64,000 nucleotides of DNA from Pristimantibacillus sp052113225 (GCF_052113225.1 NZ_JBFRCT010000001.1:744001-808000), one strand, 5' to 3'. Shown: positions 52,817 to 61,944, counted from the stretch's first letter. The notes: a model not told the origin generated them from the letters alone. A program made the numbers and translations.

Positions 52817-53642
52817 CTGCCATACTCCGTTCTTCATGGCTTTGATTGGCAAGCTGTACAAGCTCGCGTTTAATTTCGGATAATTGGGTATCGATTCTTG
52901 CATCTATACTTCCGAATGCGGAACGAATTACACAACCGAAATCTTTCACCGTAGCATCTGGTATAATCTGAAGCTCTGCTTGCGAATCGATCACAAGATT
53001 AAGCTCCTCCCTAGCCGCTTGAACAAAAGCAAGCTGACCCGGTGAGACACAAAGGGCAATAACACCTTGCTCTCTTCTTCGGGATAAGGATTTACGTATA
53101 AGCTCAAGTGCCATATCTGGAGCTTCAGCAAGCTGCTTGCCGATTACTTTCTCCGAAATGGAGACGCTCAGCTCGACAAGAAATGGCTCAGCTTCTTGAA
53201 TGATTTGCTCACGCATTTCATAGGCGGATTTAAGAATCGTACTTGCTTCCGCTAACCGGCTTTCCCATTCTTTCTGAACAGCCAGTTCAGCTTGCTCGCG
53301 GCCTTCTGAATATCCCTGTTCAAATCCCGCTGCACGTGAGGCTTCAGAAACCGTCTCGTCTTCAAGCCGTTTCTCCAGCCACCAAGCATCGATCTTGGCT
53401 TCTGCTGCAACTATCATTTGATCGCAATGTTCACCAGCTTCACGTATACGTTCTTCGGCGAATATTTGTGCATCTGCGATGATTTGGTCTCGTATGGAGA
53501 TTGTCTCCTCATCCGGACCTGTCTCTTCAATAATCTCTTCAATCGCTTCTTCTTGCTCTGCAGCTGCATGTTTGTTGAGCCAGTAAAGCTGTTTCAGCTG
53601 GTCGAGTGCGATTACGCTTGAAGACTTTATCAAATTAGACAA
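52803..53642 (-). CDS. fliH: Flagellar assembly protein FliH
   Basis: 279 residues from TTG 53642, nine bases after GGAGGAG; an ATG nine bases upstream (53651) overlaps the site and is the alternative. A regulator of FliI. The Glu-rich N-terminal half is followed by GFEQGYSEGREQAELAVQKE (GxxxG-type helices, about 106-125) and a C-terminal V-ATPase-E-like domain (about 165-265). Overlaps fliG by eight bases. Confidence 0.93.
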   Translation of the reverse strand: MSNLIKSSSVIALDQLKQLYWLNKHAAAEQEEAIEEIIEETGPDEETISIRDQIIADAQIFAEERIREAGEHCDQMIVAAEAKIDAWWLEKRLEDETVSEASRAAGFEQGYSEGREQAELAVQKEWESRLAEASTILKSAYEMREQIIQEAEPFLVELSVSISEKVIGKQLAEAPDMALELIRKSLSRRREQGVIALCVSPGQLAFVQAAREELNLVIDSQAELQIIPDATVKDFGCVIRSAFGSIDARIDTQLSEIKRELVQLANQSHEERSMADERY

Positions 53643-54648
53643 TGATATCATCTCCTCCGCCGCGGGCGATGATAATCTCGCCGGCTTCTTCTAGCCTGCG
53701 AATCGTAGCGACGATACGGGTTTGAGCTTCTTCAACATCACGCAGCCGGACAGGACCCATAAATTCCATTTCTTCCTTGAATGTATCGGCCATCCGTTTC
53801 GACATATTGCGGAAGATGGCTTCCCGAACTTCTTCGCTTGCCACTTTGAGAGCGAGCTGAAGATCGGCATTCTCAACATCACGGATAATACGTTGAATGG
53901 AACGGTTGTCGATGTTGACGATATCTTCGAAGACAAACATGCGCTTCTTGATTTCTTCTGCCAATTCCGGATCTTCAATCTCGAGAGCATCCAGGATAGT
54001 ACGTTCCGTACCGCGGTCAACACCATTCAAGATTTGAACGATCGAATCAATACCGCCTGCATTCGTGTAATCCTGAGTTACTGTAGCCGAAAGCTTTTGT
54101 TCCAGCACACGTTCAACCTGACTAATAACTTCAGGAGAGGTACTGTCCATCAAAGCAATTCTGCGGGCAACATCAGCTTGCTTCTCTTGTGGAAGCGAAG
54201 ACAGGATATGTGAAGATTGCTCGGATTGCAAATAAGAAAGAACAAGTGCGATCGTCTGCGAATTCTCATTCTGAATAAAGTTCAAGATTTGAGTCGGTTC
54301 AGCTTTACGTGCAAAATCAAACGGCCTAACCTGAAGCGTTGCCGTTAAGCGATTAATTACCTCAACTGCCTTCTGCTCACCCAGCGCTTTCTCCAAAATC
54401 TCTTTCGCATACGAGATGCCGCCTTGCGAAATATATTCTTGAGCTAAACAAATTTGATGGAAATCGCTAAGAATCTGTTCTCTCTCTGCGCTGTCTACTT
54501 TCCGGACATTGGCAATTTCAAGAGTGAGCTGTTCGATTTCTTCTTCTCTCAAATGCTTAAAGATTTGGGCTGAAACTTCCGGTCCCAGAGTAATGAGCAG
54601 AATCGCCGCCTTTTGCCGGCCGGTTAATCCATTGAGCGGTCTAACCAT
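53635..54648 (-). CDS. fliG: Flagellar motor switch protein FliG
   Basis: 337 residues from ATG 54648 behind AGAGGTGG (Bacillus 338). It joins the MS ring to the C ring and carries the torque residues. TGRQKAAILLITLGPEVSAQ (about 8-27) at the start, the EHPQ-like NENSQT segment near 126-131, and charged C-terminal helix with LALKVASEEVREAIFRNMSK (about 264-283). It follows fliF as usual. Confidence 0.97.
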   Translation of the reverse strand: MVRPLNGLTGRQKAAILLITLGPEVSAQIFKHLREEEIEQLTLEIANVRKVDSAEREQILSDFHQICLAQEYISQGGISYAKEILEKALGEQKAVEVINRLTATLQVRPFDFARKAEPTQILNFIQNENSQTIALVLSYLQSEQSSHILSSLPQEKQADVARRIALMDSTSPEVISQVERVLEQKLSATVTQDYTNAGGIDSIVQILNGVDRGTERTILDALEIEDPELAEEIKKRMFVFEDIVNIDNRSIQRIIRDVENADLQLALKVASEEVREAIFRNMSKRMADTFKEEMEFMGPVRLRDVEEAQTRIVATIRRLEEAGEIIIARGGGDDIIV

Positions 54649-54659
54649 AGGAACCACCT

Positions 54660-56249
54660 CTATTCATCCACAAGCCAGGTGCGGAGCAAGTTGACAAATT
54701 CATCTGGCTTGCGTTTGGCGAGTGTTTCTAGATTTTTACGAGCCTGGCTGTCATTGTTTACACTTTCAAAATCAATCGTAGGGAATTCCGGTTTAGCCGA
54801 AGTTTCGAGCAATGCTGCTGCTTCTGCTTCTGCTGCCGCTTCTTCTTCAGCACGCTTTCTACGTCTGCGTACGAGCATAACGGATAGGCCGCCAATCAAA
54901 GCAAGTGCTGCTGCACCAAGTCCAATCGCCCATTGGGTAGATAAACCGCTAGTCGATGTCCCAGCATTATTAGCAGCAAAGTTTTGACCGAGAATTGTAA
55001 CTTTTTTCGCAATTAGTGCGTCATCAGTTAAATCCTGACCAGAATCAGCAAGCTGTGCACGAACAACAGAGCTCAAGAAGTCTGTAAGTTCCTTACGGGA
55101 TTGAGTCGTCAATTTGCTTTGCTCTACGCCGATGCTGATCGATAAGTCTTTTAATTGATAAGGTGCAGATTCGATCTGATTGTTAATGCGGTCATAATCA
55201 TAGTTCGTTACACGTGAGCTTTGTTCGGATGAACCATTTGTGCTGCTCGTTGCCGTATAGCCAGGAACATCTGTCTCACCAGTACCAGCTACTCCGCCGG
55301 CTGGTGTCGAACCGTTCGTTGATGTGCTGTTATCCTGCTGCTCACTTACGATAATGCCGTTGTTATTGTTGTCAACAAGCGGCCTCACCAAGTTTTCTTG
55401 TGATACCTTCTTGTCGAAGTTGAAGCTGCTTGCAACACTAATGACCAGATTGTCACCAATCATTGGGGACAAGAATTGTTGAATGTTCTTTTTTACTTCG
55501 GCTTCGTATTTGCGTTGAATCAGGAACTGAGTCTCGGCAGCATCTGTAGCTGCACCAACTTTATTGCCGTCAATCTCTGAAGATACTAGCTCTCCTTGCG
55601 GACTCGAGATCGTAATATCTTTCACCGCAAGTTTTGGCACTGCCGTTTTCACCAGATTGTAATACCCGTCAACTTCTTGTTGGCTTGGACGATATCCAGC
55701 CGTGAAATTCATCATAATCGATGCTGATGCCTGTTCTTTTTCTTCCGCCGACAGGAAGACTGATTCTTCCGGCAGGTTGATGAGAACTTTAGAACTTTGA
55801 ACACCTTGCATCCGATTAAGCAATTGTTGAACTTCGCCATTCAGCGCATTGATGTATTTGACGTTAAATTCATTCTCCGTTTGTCCAAAGGCACTGCCGC
55901 CGTCAAAGGCTTCGAAGCCAATCGAACCATTCTGTACTAGGCCTTGCGAACCAACGTCTACACGGGTTCTTGTCGCTACAGCACTAGGTACCGAAATACT
56001 CTTGCCATCCGCGCTTAGTTGGTAAGGGATACCGTTTCCATCCAAATAAGTCATAATTGCTGCTGCATCCGTCGTATCTAGATTCTGAAAGGCTACTTCA
56101 TAATCTGTTCGTGTGAAAATATAAGTCAAAATCACAATCGTCAACAACAATGCAACAATCGATGCCCCCAGCCCTATTTTTTGCTTTTTGCCCATTTGAC
56201 CCCAAAACTGTGTGAGTCTCTGTCGGTATAGGGCGATTCTTTCGTTCAC
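54660..56249 (-). CDS. fliF: Flagellar MS-ring protein FliF
   Basis: 529 residues. It forms the membrane ring that starts flagellum assembly. Membrane helices at about 22-44 and 432-454. Ring-building motifs (RBM, about 47-220) include ALNGEVQQLLNRMQGVQSSK (about 134-153). A Gly/Ser/Thr-rich loop lies near 300-345. C-terminal FliG-binding tail. GTG start (56249) behind GAGGTGA. Confidence 0.97.
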   Translation of the reverse strand: MNERIALYRQRLTQFWGQMGKKQKIGLGASIVALLLTIVILTYIFTRTDYEVAFQNLDTTDAAAIMTYLDGNGIPYQLSADGKSISVPSAVATRTRVDVGSQGLVQNGSIGFEAFDGGSAFGQTENEFNVKYINALNGEVQQLLNRMQGVQSSKVLINLPEESVFLSAEEKEQASASIMMNFTAGYRPSQQEVDGYYNLVKTAVPKLAVKDITISSPQGELVSSEIDGNKVGAATDAAETQFLIQRKYEAEVKKNIQQFLSPMIGDNLVISVASSFNFDKKVSQENLVRPLVDNNNNGIIVSEQQDNSTSTNGSTPAGGVAGTGETDVPGYTATSSTNGSSEQSSRVTNYDYDRINNQIESAPYQLKDLSISIGVEQSKLTTQSRKELTDFLSSVVRAQLADSGQDLTDDALIAKKVTILGQNFAANNAGTSTSGLSTQWAIGLGAAALALIGGLSVMLVRRRRKRAEEEAAAEAEAAALLETSAKPEFPTIDFESVNNDSQARKNLETLAKRKPDEFVNLLRTWLVDE

Positions 56250-56290
56250 GTCGTCACCTCACCCAACTTCTGTCTAGTTCGAAAGCACTA

Positions 56291-56602
56291 TTAAACTTGC
56301 ATCCGCATAATTTCTTGATAGGCATCGATGACTTTATTGCGAATTTGTGAAGTCAGCTGCAAGCTAAGTTCTGCTTTCTCAGAAGCGATGAGAACTTGTG
56401 AAACATCAACCTGGCCGATCATGTATTTATCGTTTAGCTTATGTACTTCTTTTTCCTGCGCATCCACGCTATTGAGTGCCTGTTCCAAGTATTGTCCAAA
56501 AGAATTCGTCATCTCTGCAGGAGTAGCCTGCTGCTGAGGCTTCGCTGTTTCGAGCAGCTTGGTAACGGCTTGTGCGGGATTCATTTGCAACGGTTGAATC
56601 AT
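56291..56602 (-). CDS. fliE: Flagellar MS ring-rod junction protein FliE
   Basis: 103 residues. It joins the MS ring to the rod. C-terminal signature SLQLTSQIRNKVIDAYQEIM (about 80-99) and the middle NSFGQYLEQALNSVDAQEKE (about 29-48). ATG start behind GGAGGA. Confidence 0.95.
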   Translation of the reverse strand: MIQPLQMNPAQAVTKLLETAKPQQQATPAEMTNSFGQYLEQALNSVDAQEKEVHKLNDKYMIGQVDVSQVLIASEKAELSLQLTSQIRNKVIDAYQEIMRMQV

Positions 56603-56627
56603 GTCCGTTCCTCCGTCTTATTCAATT

Positions 56628-57083
56628 TTATTTCCCAATCTCTAAAGCCTTTACGAACATGGCTTTTGAAGCATTAAGAGCCGTCACGTTCGCTTCATAG
56701 GAACGGGAGGCTGAAATCATATCGACCATTTCCTTTGCGACATCAACGTTAGGCATATTTACATAGCCGTTTGCGTCCGCGTCTGGGTGGGTTGGATTAT
56801 AGACAAGCTTGGTTGGCGACTGATCCTCTATAATTCTGGTTGCCTTCACGCCTTGTGCTTCAGAAGTCCCTCCAAGCTGCTTATTTAACAAATCGGAGAA
56901 GGAAGAGGTTTGGTTTGTTGGTTCAAGTACGACCATTTTCCTCTTATACGGTACAAATTGACCATCTACATAAGAGGCCCGAGTCGTCTCGGCATTCGCG
57001 ATGTTCGAGGAAATAACGTCCATCCGTAAACGCTGTGCGGTTAGTGCAGAAGCACTGGCGTCAAAACTGCTGGAAATCCTCAT
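56628..57083 (-). CDS. flgC: Flagellar basal-body rod protein FlgC
   Basis: 151 residues. Proximal rod. SALTAQRLRMDVISSNIANA near the N-terminus and the C-terminal NVDVAKEMVDMISASRSYEA (about 113-132). ATG start with GGGAGGTAA formed at the flgB stop; the gap is six bases. Confidence 0.96.
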   Translation of the reverse strand: MRISSSFDASASALTAQRLRMDVISSNIANAETTRASYVDGQFVPYKRKMVVLEPTNQTSSFSDLLNKQLGGTSEAQGVKATRIIEDQSPTKLVYNPTHPDADANGYVNMPNVDVAKEMVDMISASRSYEANVTALNASKAMFVKALEIGK

Positions 57084-57089
57084 TTCTTA

Positions 57090-57497
57090 TTACCTCCCTT
57101 CAATAGCCGTAGTCATCATTTTCACATCATGATTGATTTGTTGAATATAAAAGTTGTAACTGAGTTGGTTTTTAGCGAGCAACGACATTTCACGATCAAT
57201 ATCGACATTGTTCTCATTGTTATTCATTTGAGACAAGTTGTCCGTTTGAACCTGTGCAGTTGGGACGGTCCCACCCGACTTGCCAATCGGAATATGTCGT
57301 TCATTCGTTCGTTTGCCCTGAAGTCCCATATTGCCTCCCATTTCTTGAGTGAGAAGCTCTTCAAACAATACTTCCGAACGTTTGAAGTTAGGAGTATCGA
57401 CATTTGCGATGTTATTGGAGATTACGCCTTGGCGCATTTCCGCCGATTTCACCGCACTTTCCAGTCGCGCAAATGATGTGCCATTAAGTACATTCAC
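57090..57497 (-). CDS. flgB: Flagellar basal-body rod protein FlgB
   Basis: 135 residues from GTG 57497; a GTG at 57512 is also in frame but has no ribosome site. Proximal rod protein and first gene of the fla/che operon. It has the rod motif QGVISNNIANVDTPNFKRSE (about 23-42) and a C-terminal NQLSYNFYIQQINHDVKMMT stretch. It follows codY, which is terminated by a strong hairpin, and a 233-base regulatory gap. Confidence 0.95.
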   Translation of the reverse strand: MNVLNGTSFARLESAVKSAEMRQGVISNNIANVDTPNFKRSEVLFEELLTQEMGGNMGLQGKRTNERHIPIGKSGGTVPTAQVQTDNLSQMNNNENNVDIDREMSLLAKNQLSYNFYIQQINHDVKMMTTAIEGR

Positions 57498-57578
57498 GTT
57501 GTGTGTCACCACTTTCAGTTAGAAGATCTTAAGTAATGTATTCAACAGATTCTGAACCATTCCTTCTTTCTTCGACAT

Positions 57579-57593
57579 TAAATTATGAAAATT
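57579..57593 (-). promoter_or_regulatory. Candidate CodY-binding box upstream of flgB
   Basis: On the minus strand AATTTTCATAATTTA matches the left half of the CodY consensus AATTTTCWGAAAATT perfectly and has about four mismatches in the right half. It overlaps the candidate -10. In Bacillus subtilis CodY represses the fla/che promoter. Confidence 0.4.
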
Positions 57594-57611
57594 ATGAGAC
57601 TAAACTGTCGA
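57582..57611 (-). promoter_or_regulatory. Candidate sigma-A promoter of the fla/che operon
   Basis: On the minus strand TCGACA (57606-57611), 18 bases and CATAAT (57582-57587), each five of six bases from consensus. It is about 85 bases before the flgB start. A small inverted repeat TGTCG...CGACA brackets the -35. Confidence 0.45.
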
Positions 57612-57660
57612 GTTTTGCCGACATGTTAATATTCAACAATTGTCCAATTTATTACAATAA

Positions 57661-57695
57661 GAAAAAAGCCCTATCTTTAAAATCAAGATAGGACT
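57661..57695 (-). terminator. Rho-independent terminator of codY
   Basis: On the transcript AGTCCTATCTT pairs with AAGATAGGGCT (57685-57695 and 57667-57677), 11 bp with one G-U, followed by TTTTTT. It separates the hslVU-codY unit from the fla/che operon. Confidence 0.9.
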
Positions 57696-57730
57696 TTACG
57701 ATGAATTTCTATAGGATATATTTCCCAGGT

Positions 57731-58501
57731 CTAATTTTTAATTTTCTCTAATTCCTGAAGCAATTGATGATTTAAGATTTTAATATAGGTACCCTTCATG
57801 CCTAAAGACCTTGTTTCAATAACGCCTGCACTTTCAAGCTTGCGAAGAGCATTAACGATAACGGATCTCGTAATACCTACTCGATCTGCGATTTTAGATG
57901 CAACAAGCAAGCCTTCTTTCCCTTCCAATTGCTCGAAAATATGCTCTACGGCTTCCAGCTCACTGAAAGAAAGGGAACCAATCGCTACTGAAACAACAGC
58001 ACGGCTGCGCGCCTCCTGCTCAACTTCTTCCGCACGTTCACGCAAAATTTCCATTCCGACAATTGTCGATCCGTACTCCGCAAGTATCAGATCATCATCG
58101 TCGAACGAACCATTCGTACGAGTCAGGACTAATGTACCTAGACGATCTCCACCGCCTGTGATGGGTACAACTGTCATAATTTCTTGCTCGCCAAGTGCAG
58201 GAAAAGTCTCATAAACCCCCGAGTCCGGTGTCACATTTGTCATCGGTTCCTGCATGTCCAGAAATAGGCTGTTACTCACTTGCGGGAACCGCAGTTCTTC
58301 AACAGACATCGACCGGAGTGTATCGTGATCATAAGGATTCACAGCTGCACAGCCTAGAACCTTCCCTTTACGGCTGACTACAAATACGTTCGTCTGGATC
58401 GTACTGCATAGTACCTCAGCCATTTCTCTGAAATTGAGCGCTTTGCCGGCTGCTCGTTGCAGCAACCGGTTCAGCGTTCTTGTTTTTGTAAGTAAAGTCA
58501 T
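57731..58501 (-). CDS. codY: GTP- and branched-chain amino acid-sensing repressor CodY
   Basis: 256 residues from ATG 58501 behind GGGAGG; the in-frame upstream stretch lacks a site. A GAF domain (about 1-155) binds isoleucine, leucine or valine. A linker helix is followed by the winged helix-turn-helix: KIADRVGITRSVIVNALRKL (about 202-221) and ESAGVIETRSLGMKGTYIKI. It represses many stationary-phase genes when nutrients are plentiful. Order hslV-hslU-codY and the adjacent fla/che operon are as in Bacillus. Confidence 0.97.
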   Translation of the reverse strand: MTLLTKTRTLNRLLQRAAGKALNFREMAEVLCSTIQTNVFVVSRKGKVLGCAAVNPYDHDTLRSMSVEELRFPQVSNSLFLDMQEPMTNVTPDSGVYETFPALGEQEIMTVVPITGGGDRLGTLVLTRTNGSFDDDDLILAEYGSTIVGMEILRERAEEVEQEARSRAVVSVAIGSLSFSELEAVEHIFEQLEGKEGLLVASKIADRVGITRSVIVNALRKLESAGVIETRSLGMKGTYIKILNHQLLQELEKIKN

Positions 58502-58539
58502 GCTAAAGCCTCCCAAAACTCATCCCAACTACATTTGAA

Positions 58540-59943
58540 CTACAATATATATTGACTCAAATCGCGATTTTTCGCAATGGCCCCCACTTTATCTCTTACA
58601 TATTCAGGGGTGATAACCATATGGTCCAGGCTAATATCCGGTGCTTCAAAGGATAAATCCTCAAGCAGCTTCTCCAAAATCGTATGAAGCCTGCGGGCAC
58701 CGATATTTTCTGTATTGCGGTTTAAATCTGCTGCGATTGATGCAATTTCTTTAATCGCATCGTCAGAGAATTCAATCGAAATACCTTCTGTTTGAAGCAG
58801 AGCTGCATACTGCTTAGTTAAAGCATTCTTTGGCTCTGTCAAAATACTGACGAAATCTTCCAAGCTAAGTGAGGTTAGCTCTACCCGTATCGGGAAACGC
58901 CCCTGAAGCTCTGGAATCAAATCAGACGGCTTCGCAACATGGAATGCACCAGCTGCAATGAACAGAACATAGTCTGTCTTTACTGGGCCGTATTTCGTCA
59001 TCACCGTCGAACCTTCCACAATAGGAAGAATGTCACGCTGTACGCCTTCACGCGATACATCAGGACCATTACCTCTTGACGGACTTGCGATCTTATCAAT
59101 CTCATCGATGAAAATAATACCGGTCTGTTCTGCACGAGCTACCGATTCCGCGATAACATCGTCCATATTAATCAGCTTGTTAGCTTCTTCCTGGATCAAG
59201 ACTATGCGGGCTTCTTTGACGGGAAGCTTACGCTTCTTCGTCTTCTTGGGCATGAATTGACCAAGCATCTCCTGCATATTCATGCCGCCCATGCCTTCTG
59301 GCCCTTGACCTCCAAGCATATCCAGCATTGTAGGTGAATTATCCTCGATCTCGATTTCTACCGTTTCATTCTCCAGCTTACCTGCAGCAAGATCATCACG
59401 TGCCTGAGAACGTTTCAGTATAATATTAGCGTCCTGTTCGGGCTCTTCAACGGTTTCCTTGCTGCCTTGTTGATTTCCAAAAAGCATTTCGAACGGATTT
59501 TTTGATGATTTTTCTTTCACCTTCGATGGCACGAATAGTGACACGAGACGTTCATTCGCAAGCTTCTCGGCTTTATCCTGAACTCGCTCGGTCTTCTCTG
59601 CTTTAACTATACGTATAGCCGTCTCAACCAAGTCACGTACCATAGATTCTACATCTCGGCCGACATAACCGACCTCAGTAAATTTGGTCGCTTCTACTTT
59701 GATAAATGGTGCCTTCACTAGTTTGGCAAGGCGGCGAGCAATTTCGGTCTTGCCCACACCAGTAGGACCAATCATCAAAATATTTTTTGGAACAATCTCA
59801 TCACGAAGCGCCTCGTCGAGCATACTTCTGCGATAACGATTACGGAGAGCTATGGCGACAGATCGTTTTGCAGGCTTCTGACCTACAATATATTTATCGA
59901 GCTCGGCTACAATTTGACGAGGGGTAAAAGCTTGATTTACCAT
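58540..59943 (-). CDS. hslU: ATP-dependent protease ATPase subunit HslU (ClpY)
   Basis: 467 residues. AAA+ unfoldase that feeds HslV. Walker A MIGPTGVGKTEIARRLAKL (about 57-75), an I domain (about 115-240) that contains Glu-rich and MGGMNMQEMLGQFMPKK segments, Walker B GIIFIDEIDK (about 273-282), and sensor motifs near GRFPIRVEL. C-terminal RDLSQYIL docks onto HslV. ATG start behind GGAGGAGA. It follows hslV after 19 bases. Confidence 0.97.
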   Translation of the reverse strand: MVNQAFTPRQIVAELDKYIVGQKPAKRSVAIALRNRYRRSMLDEALRDEIVPKNILMIGPTGVGKTEIARRLAKLVKAPFIKVEATKFTEVGYVGRDVESMVRDLVETAIRIVKAEKTERVQDKAEKLANERLVSLFVPSKVKEKSSKNPFEMLFGNQQGSKETVEEPEQDANIILKRSQARDDLAAGKLENETVEIEIEDNSPTMLDMLGGQGPEGMGGMNMQEMLGQFMPKKTKKRKLPVKEARIVLIQEEANKLINMDDVIAESVARAEQTGIIFIDEIDKIASPSRGNGPDVSREGVQRDILPIVEGSTVMTKYGPVKTDYVLFIAAGAFHVAKPSDLIPELQGRFPIRVELTSLSLEDFVSILTEPKNALTKQYAALLQTEGISIEFSDDAIKEIASIAADLNRNTENIGARRLHTILEKLLEDLSFEAPDISLDHMVITPEYVRDKVGAIAKNRDLSQYIL

Positions 59944-59962
59944 ATTCTATTCTCCTCCGTTT

Positions 59963-60508
59963 TTAGCCAATTTCTTCTACTATAATATTATGATTCGTAT
60001 AAACACAAATGTCGGCTGCTGTTTCGAGTGCTGCTCTAGCAATTTCTTTTGCTTCCATTTGTGGAGCATACTTCTGCAAGGCTCTGGCTGCTGAGAGAGC
60101 ATAATTACCTCCTGAGCCGATGGCCAGGATACCATCATCTGGCTCAATGATTTCACCATTACCCGAAATTAGCAGCAAACCTGACTGATCCATGACCAAC
60201 ATCAGTGCTTCAAGTTTGCGAAGGATTCGGTCGGACCGCCAGTCTTTAGCAAGCTCTACTGCAGCCCGCTGAAGATTGCCATGATGCTCCTCCAGCTTCC
60301 CTTCAAATTTCTCAAATAAAGTAATGGCATCGGCTACAGAACCAGCAAAGCCTGCAATAACTTGCCCGCGATATAATCTGCGGACCTTCTTCGCTTTATT
60401 CTTCATCACGACGCTGTTCCCAAAAGTGACTTGACCATCGCCAGCAATAGCCCCTTTGCCTTCGTGACGAACCGCACATATTGTAGTGGCGTGAAATTCC
60501 ATGTCCAT
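59963..60508 (-). CDS. hslV: ATP-dependent protease subunit HslV (ClpQ)
   Basis: 181 residues from ATG 60508 behind GAGGAGGG; a more upstream ATG overlaps that site. The start is MDMEFHATTICAVRHEGKG, then GDGQVTFGNSVVMKNKAKKV (split). Proteasome-beta-like core, including FAGSVADAITLFEKFEGKLE and GSGGNYALSAARAL. Bacillus ClpQ begins MSSFHATTI and uses an N-terminal Ser; here no Ser follows Met, so the Thr of HATT is likely the nucleophile after processing. It is the partner of hslU. Confidence 0.95.
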   Translation of the reverse strand: MDMEFHATTICAVRHEGKGAIAGDGQVTFGNSVVMKNKAKKVRRLYRGQVIAGFAGSVADAITLFEKFEGKLEEHHGNLQRAAVELAKDWRSDRILRKLEALMLVMDQSGLLLISGNGEIIEPDDGILAIGSGGNYALSAARALQKYAPQMEAKEIARAALETAADICVYTNHNIIVEEIG

Positions 60509-60544
60509 CTCTTCGCCCTCCTCATTCATGCAAATAATAGCTGC

Positions 60545-61876
60545 TTATACGTTTATATGATCGAAATGTTCCTTCTTGAATCTCTCGATGCTGTCCAGTG
60601 CACGATTCGCAATCGCTTCATTCTTTTCTTTCTTGTTCCGAATGCGGTTCTCCAGCGGCGGGAACAAGCCAAAGTTTGCGTTCATCGGTTGGAAATGCTT
60701 GAAGTCAGCTGTTGTAATATAGTTCGCCATGCTGCCCAAGGTTGTATCTACAGGCAGAACAAGCGGATCAAGACCTTTTGCCAATCTCGCTGCATTAAAG
60801 CCAGCAATCAAACCAGAAGCGGCTGATTCGACGTATCCTTCAACACCAGTCATCTGGCCTGCAAAGAACAGATTATTGCGGTTCTTAAGCTGATAAGTCG
60901 GCTCAAGCATGCGCGGAGAGTTAATGAATGTATTACGGTGCATAACACCGAAGCGTACAAATTCTGCATTCTCAAGCCCTGGAATAAGTGAGAATACGCG
61001 CTTCTGCTCTCCCCATTTCAGGTGTGTCTGGAAGCCTACCATGTTATAAAGCGTGCCTGCAGCATTATCTTGGCGCAGTTGAATGACTGCATGAGGAAGC
61101 TTGCCAGTATGCGGATTTACAAGGCCAACAGGCTTCATTGGCCCAAACAGTACCGTTTGCTTGCCACGGCTTGCCATAACTTCAATCGGCATACAGCCTT
61201 CGAAATAAACTTCTTTCTCGAAATCCTTCAGTGCAGCCGTCTCAGCGGTAACAAGTGCTTCATGGAAGATCTCGAACTCTTCTTCCGTCATCGGACAATT
61301 GAGGTATGCCGCCTCACCTTTGTCATAACGGGATGCGAGGTACACTTTACTCATATCAATCGAATCTTTCTCGATAATCGGAGCAGCAGCATCGTAGAAG
61401 TAGAAATATTCTTCACCAAGCAGATTACGAATTTTTTCGGACAAAGCCGGAGCCGTAAGAGGTCCAGTTGCAATAACAACAATGCTGTCTTCAGGAATGT
61501 CGGTTACTTCCTCCGTACGAACCTCCACAAGTGGATGCTCATGCAGGAGACGAGTAACTTCGCCAGAGAAGCCATCCCGGTCCACGGCTAGTGCTCCGCC
61601 AGCCGGTACGGCATGACGATCTGCACTTCCGAGAATCAAGGAATCCAAACGGCGCATCTCTTCCTTCAGTACGCCAACTGCGTTCGCAAGGCCGTTCGCA
61701 CGCAAGCTGTTACTGCATACAAGTTCAGCGAAGTTATTAGTGTGATGGGCAGGTGTTTTCGTCTCAGGACGCATTTCATACAGAATGACAGGCACCCCTT
61801 GGGATGCTATTTGCCAAGCTGCCTCGCTTCCTGCAAGACCTGCGCCAATTACGATAACGGATTGTTGTTGTGACAA
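60545..61876 (-). CDS. trmFO: Methylenetetrahydrofolate-tRNA-(uracil-5-)-methyltransferase TrmFO
   Basis: 443 residues from TTG 61876, eight bases after GGAGG. It makes m5U54 in tRNA using FAD and methylenetetrahydrofolate. FAD motif VIGAGLAGSEAAW (about 9-21), CSNSLRANGLANAVG (about 53-67) and GQMTGVEGYVESAASGLIAG (about 348-367) match the family. In Bacillus trmFO is followed by xerC (codV); here the next gene is hslV, 36 bases on. Confidence 0.97.
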   Translation of the reverse strand: MSQQQSVIVIGAGLAGSEAAWQIASQGVPVILYEMRPETKTPAHHTNNFAELVCSNSLRANGLANAVGVLKEEMRRLDSLILGSADRHAVPAGGALAVDRDGFSGEVTRLLHEHPLVEVRTEEVTDIPEDSIVVIATGPLTAPALSEKIRNLLGEEYFYFYDAAAPIIEKDSIDMSKVYLASRYDKGEAAYLNCPMTEEEFEIFHEALVTAETAALKDFEKEVYFEGCMPIEVMASRGKQTVLFGPMKPVGLVNPHTGKLPHAVIQLRQDNAAGTLYNMVGFQTHLKWGEQKRVFSLIPGLENAEFVRFGVMHRNTFINSPRMLEPTYQLKNRNNLFFAGQMTGVEGYVESAASGLIAGFNAARLAKGLDPLVLPVDTTLGSMANYITTADFKHFQPMNANFGLFPPLENRIRNKKEKNEAIANRALDSIERFKKEHFDHINV

Positions 61877-61921
61877 TGTAAAGACCTCCAATATATGCTA
61901 ACACGGTAACAAAACACAGTT

Positions 61922-61944
61922 GTCCCCCCTGTGTAAGGGAGGAC
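61922..61944 (-). terminator. Hairpin between topA and trmFO
   Basis: On the transcript GTCCTCCC and GGGGGGAC (61937-61944 and 61922-61929) form an 8-bp stem with one G-U, followed by AACTGTGTTTTGTTACC. The T-run is broken, so termination would be partial. Confidence 0.45.
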
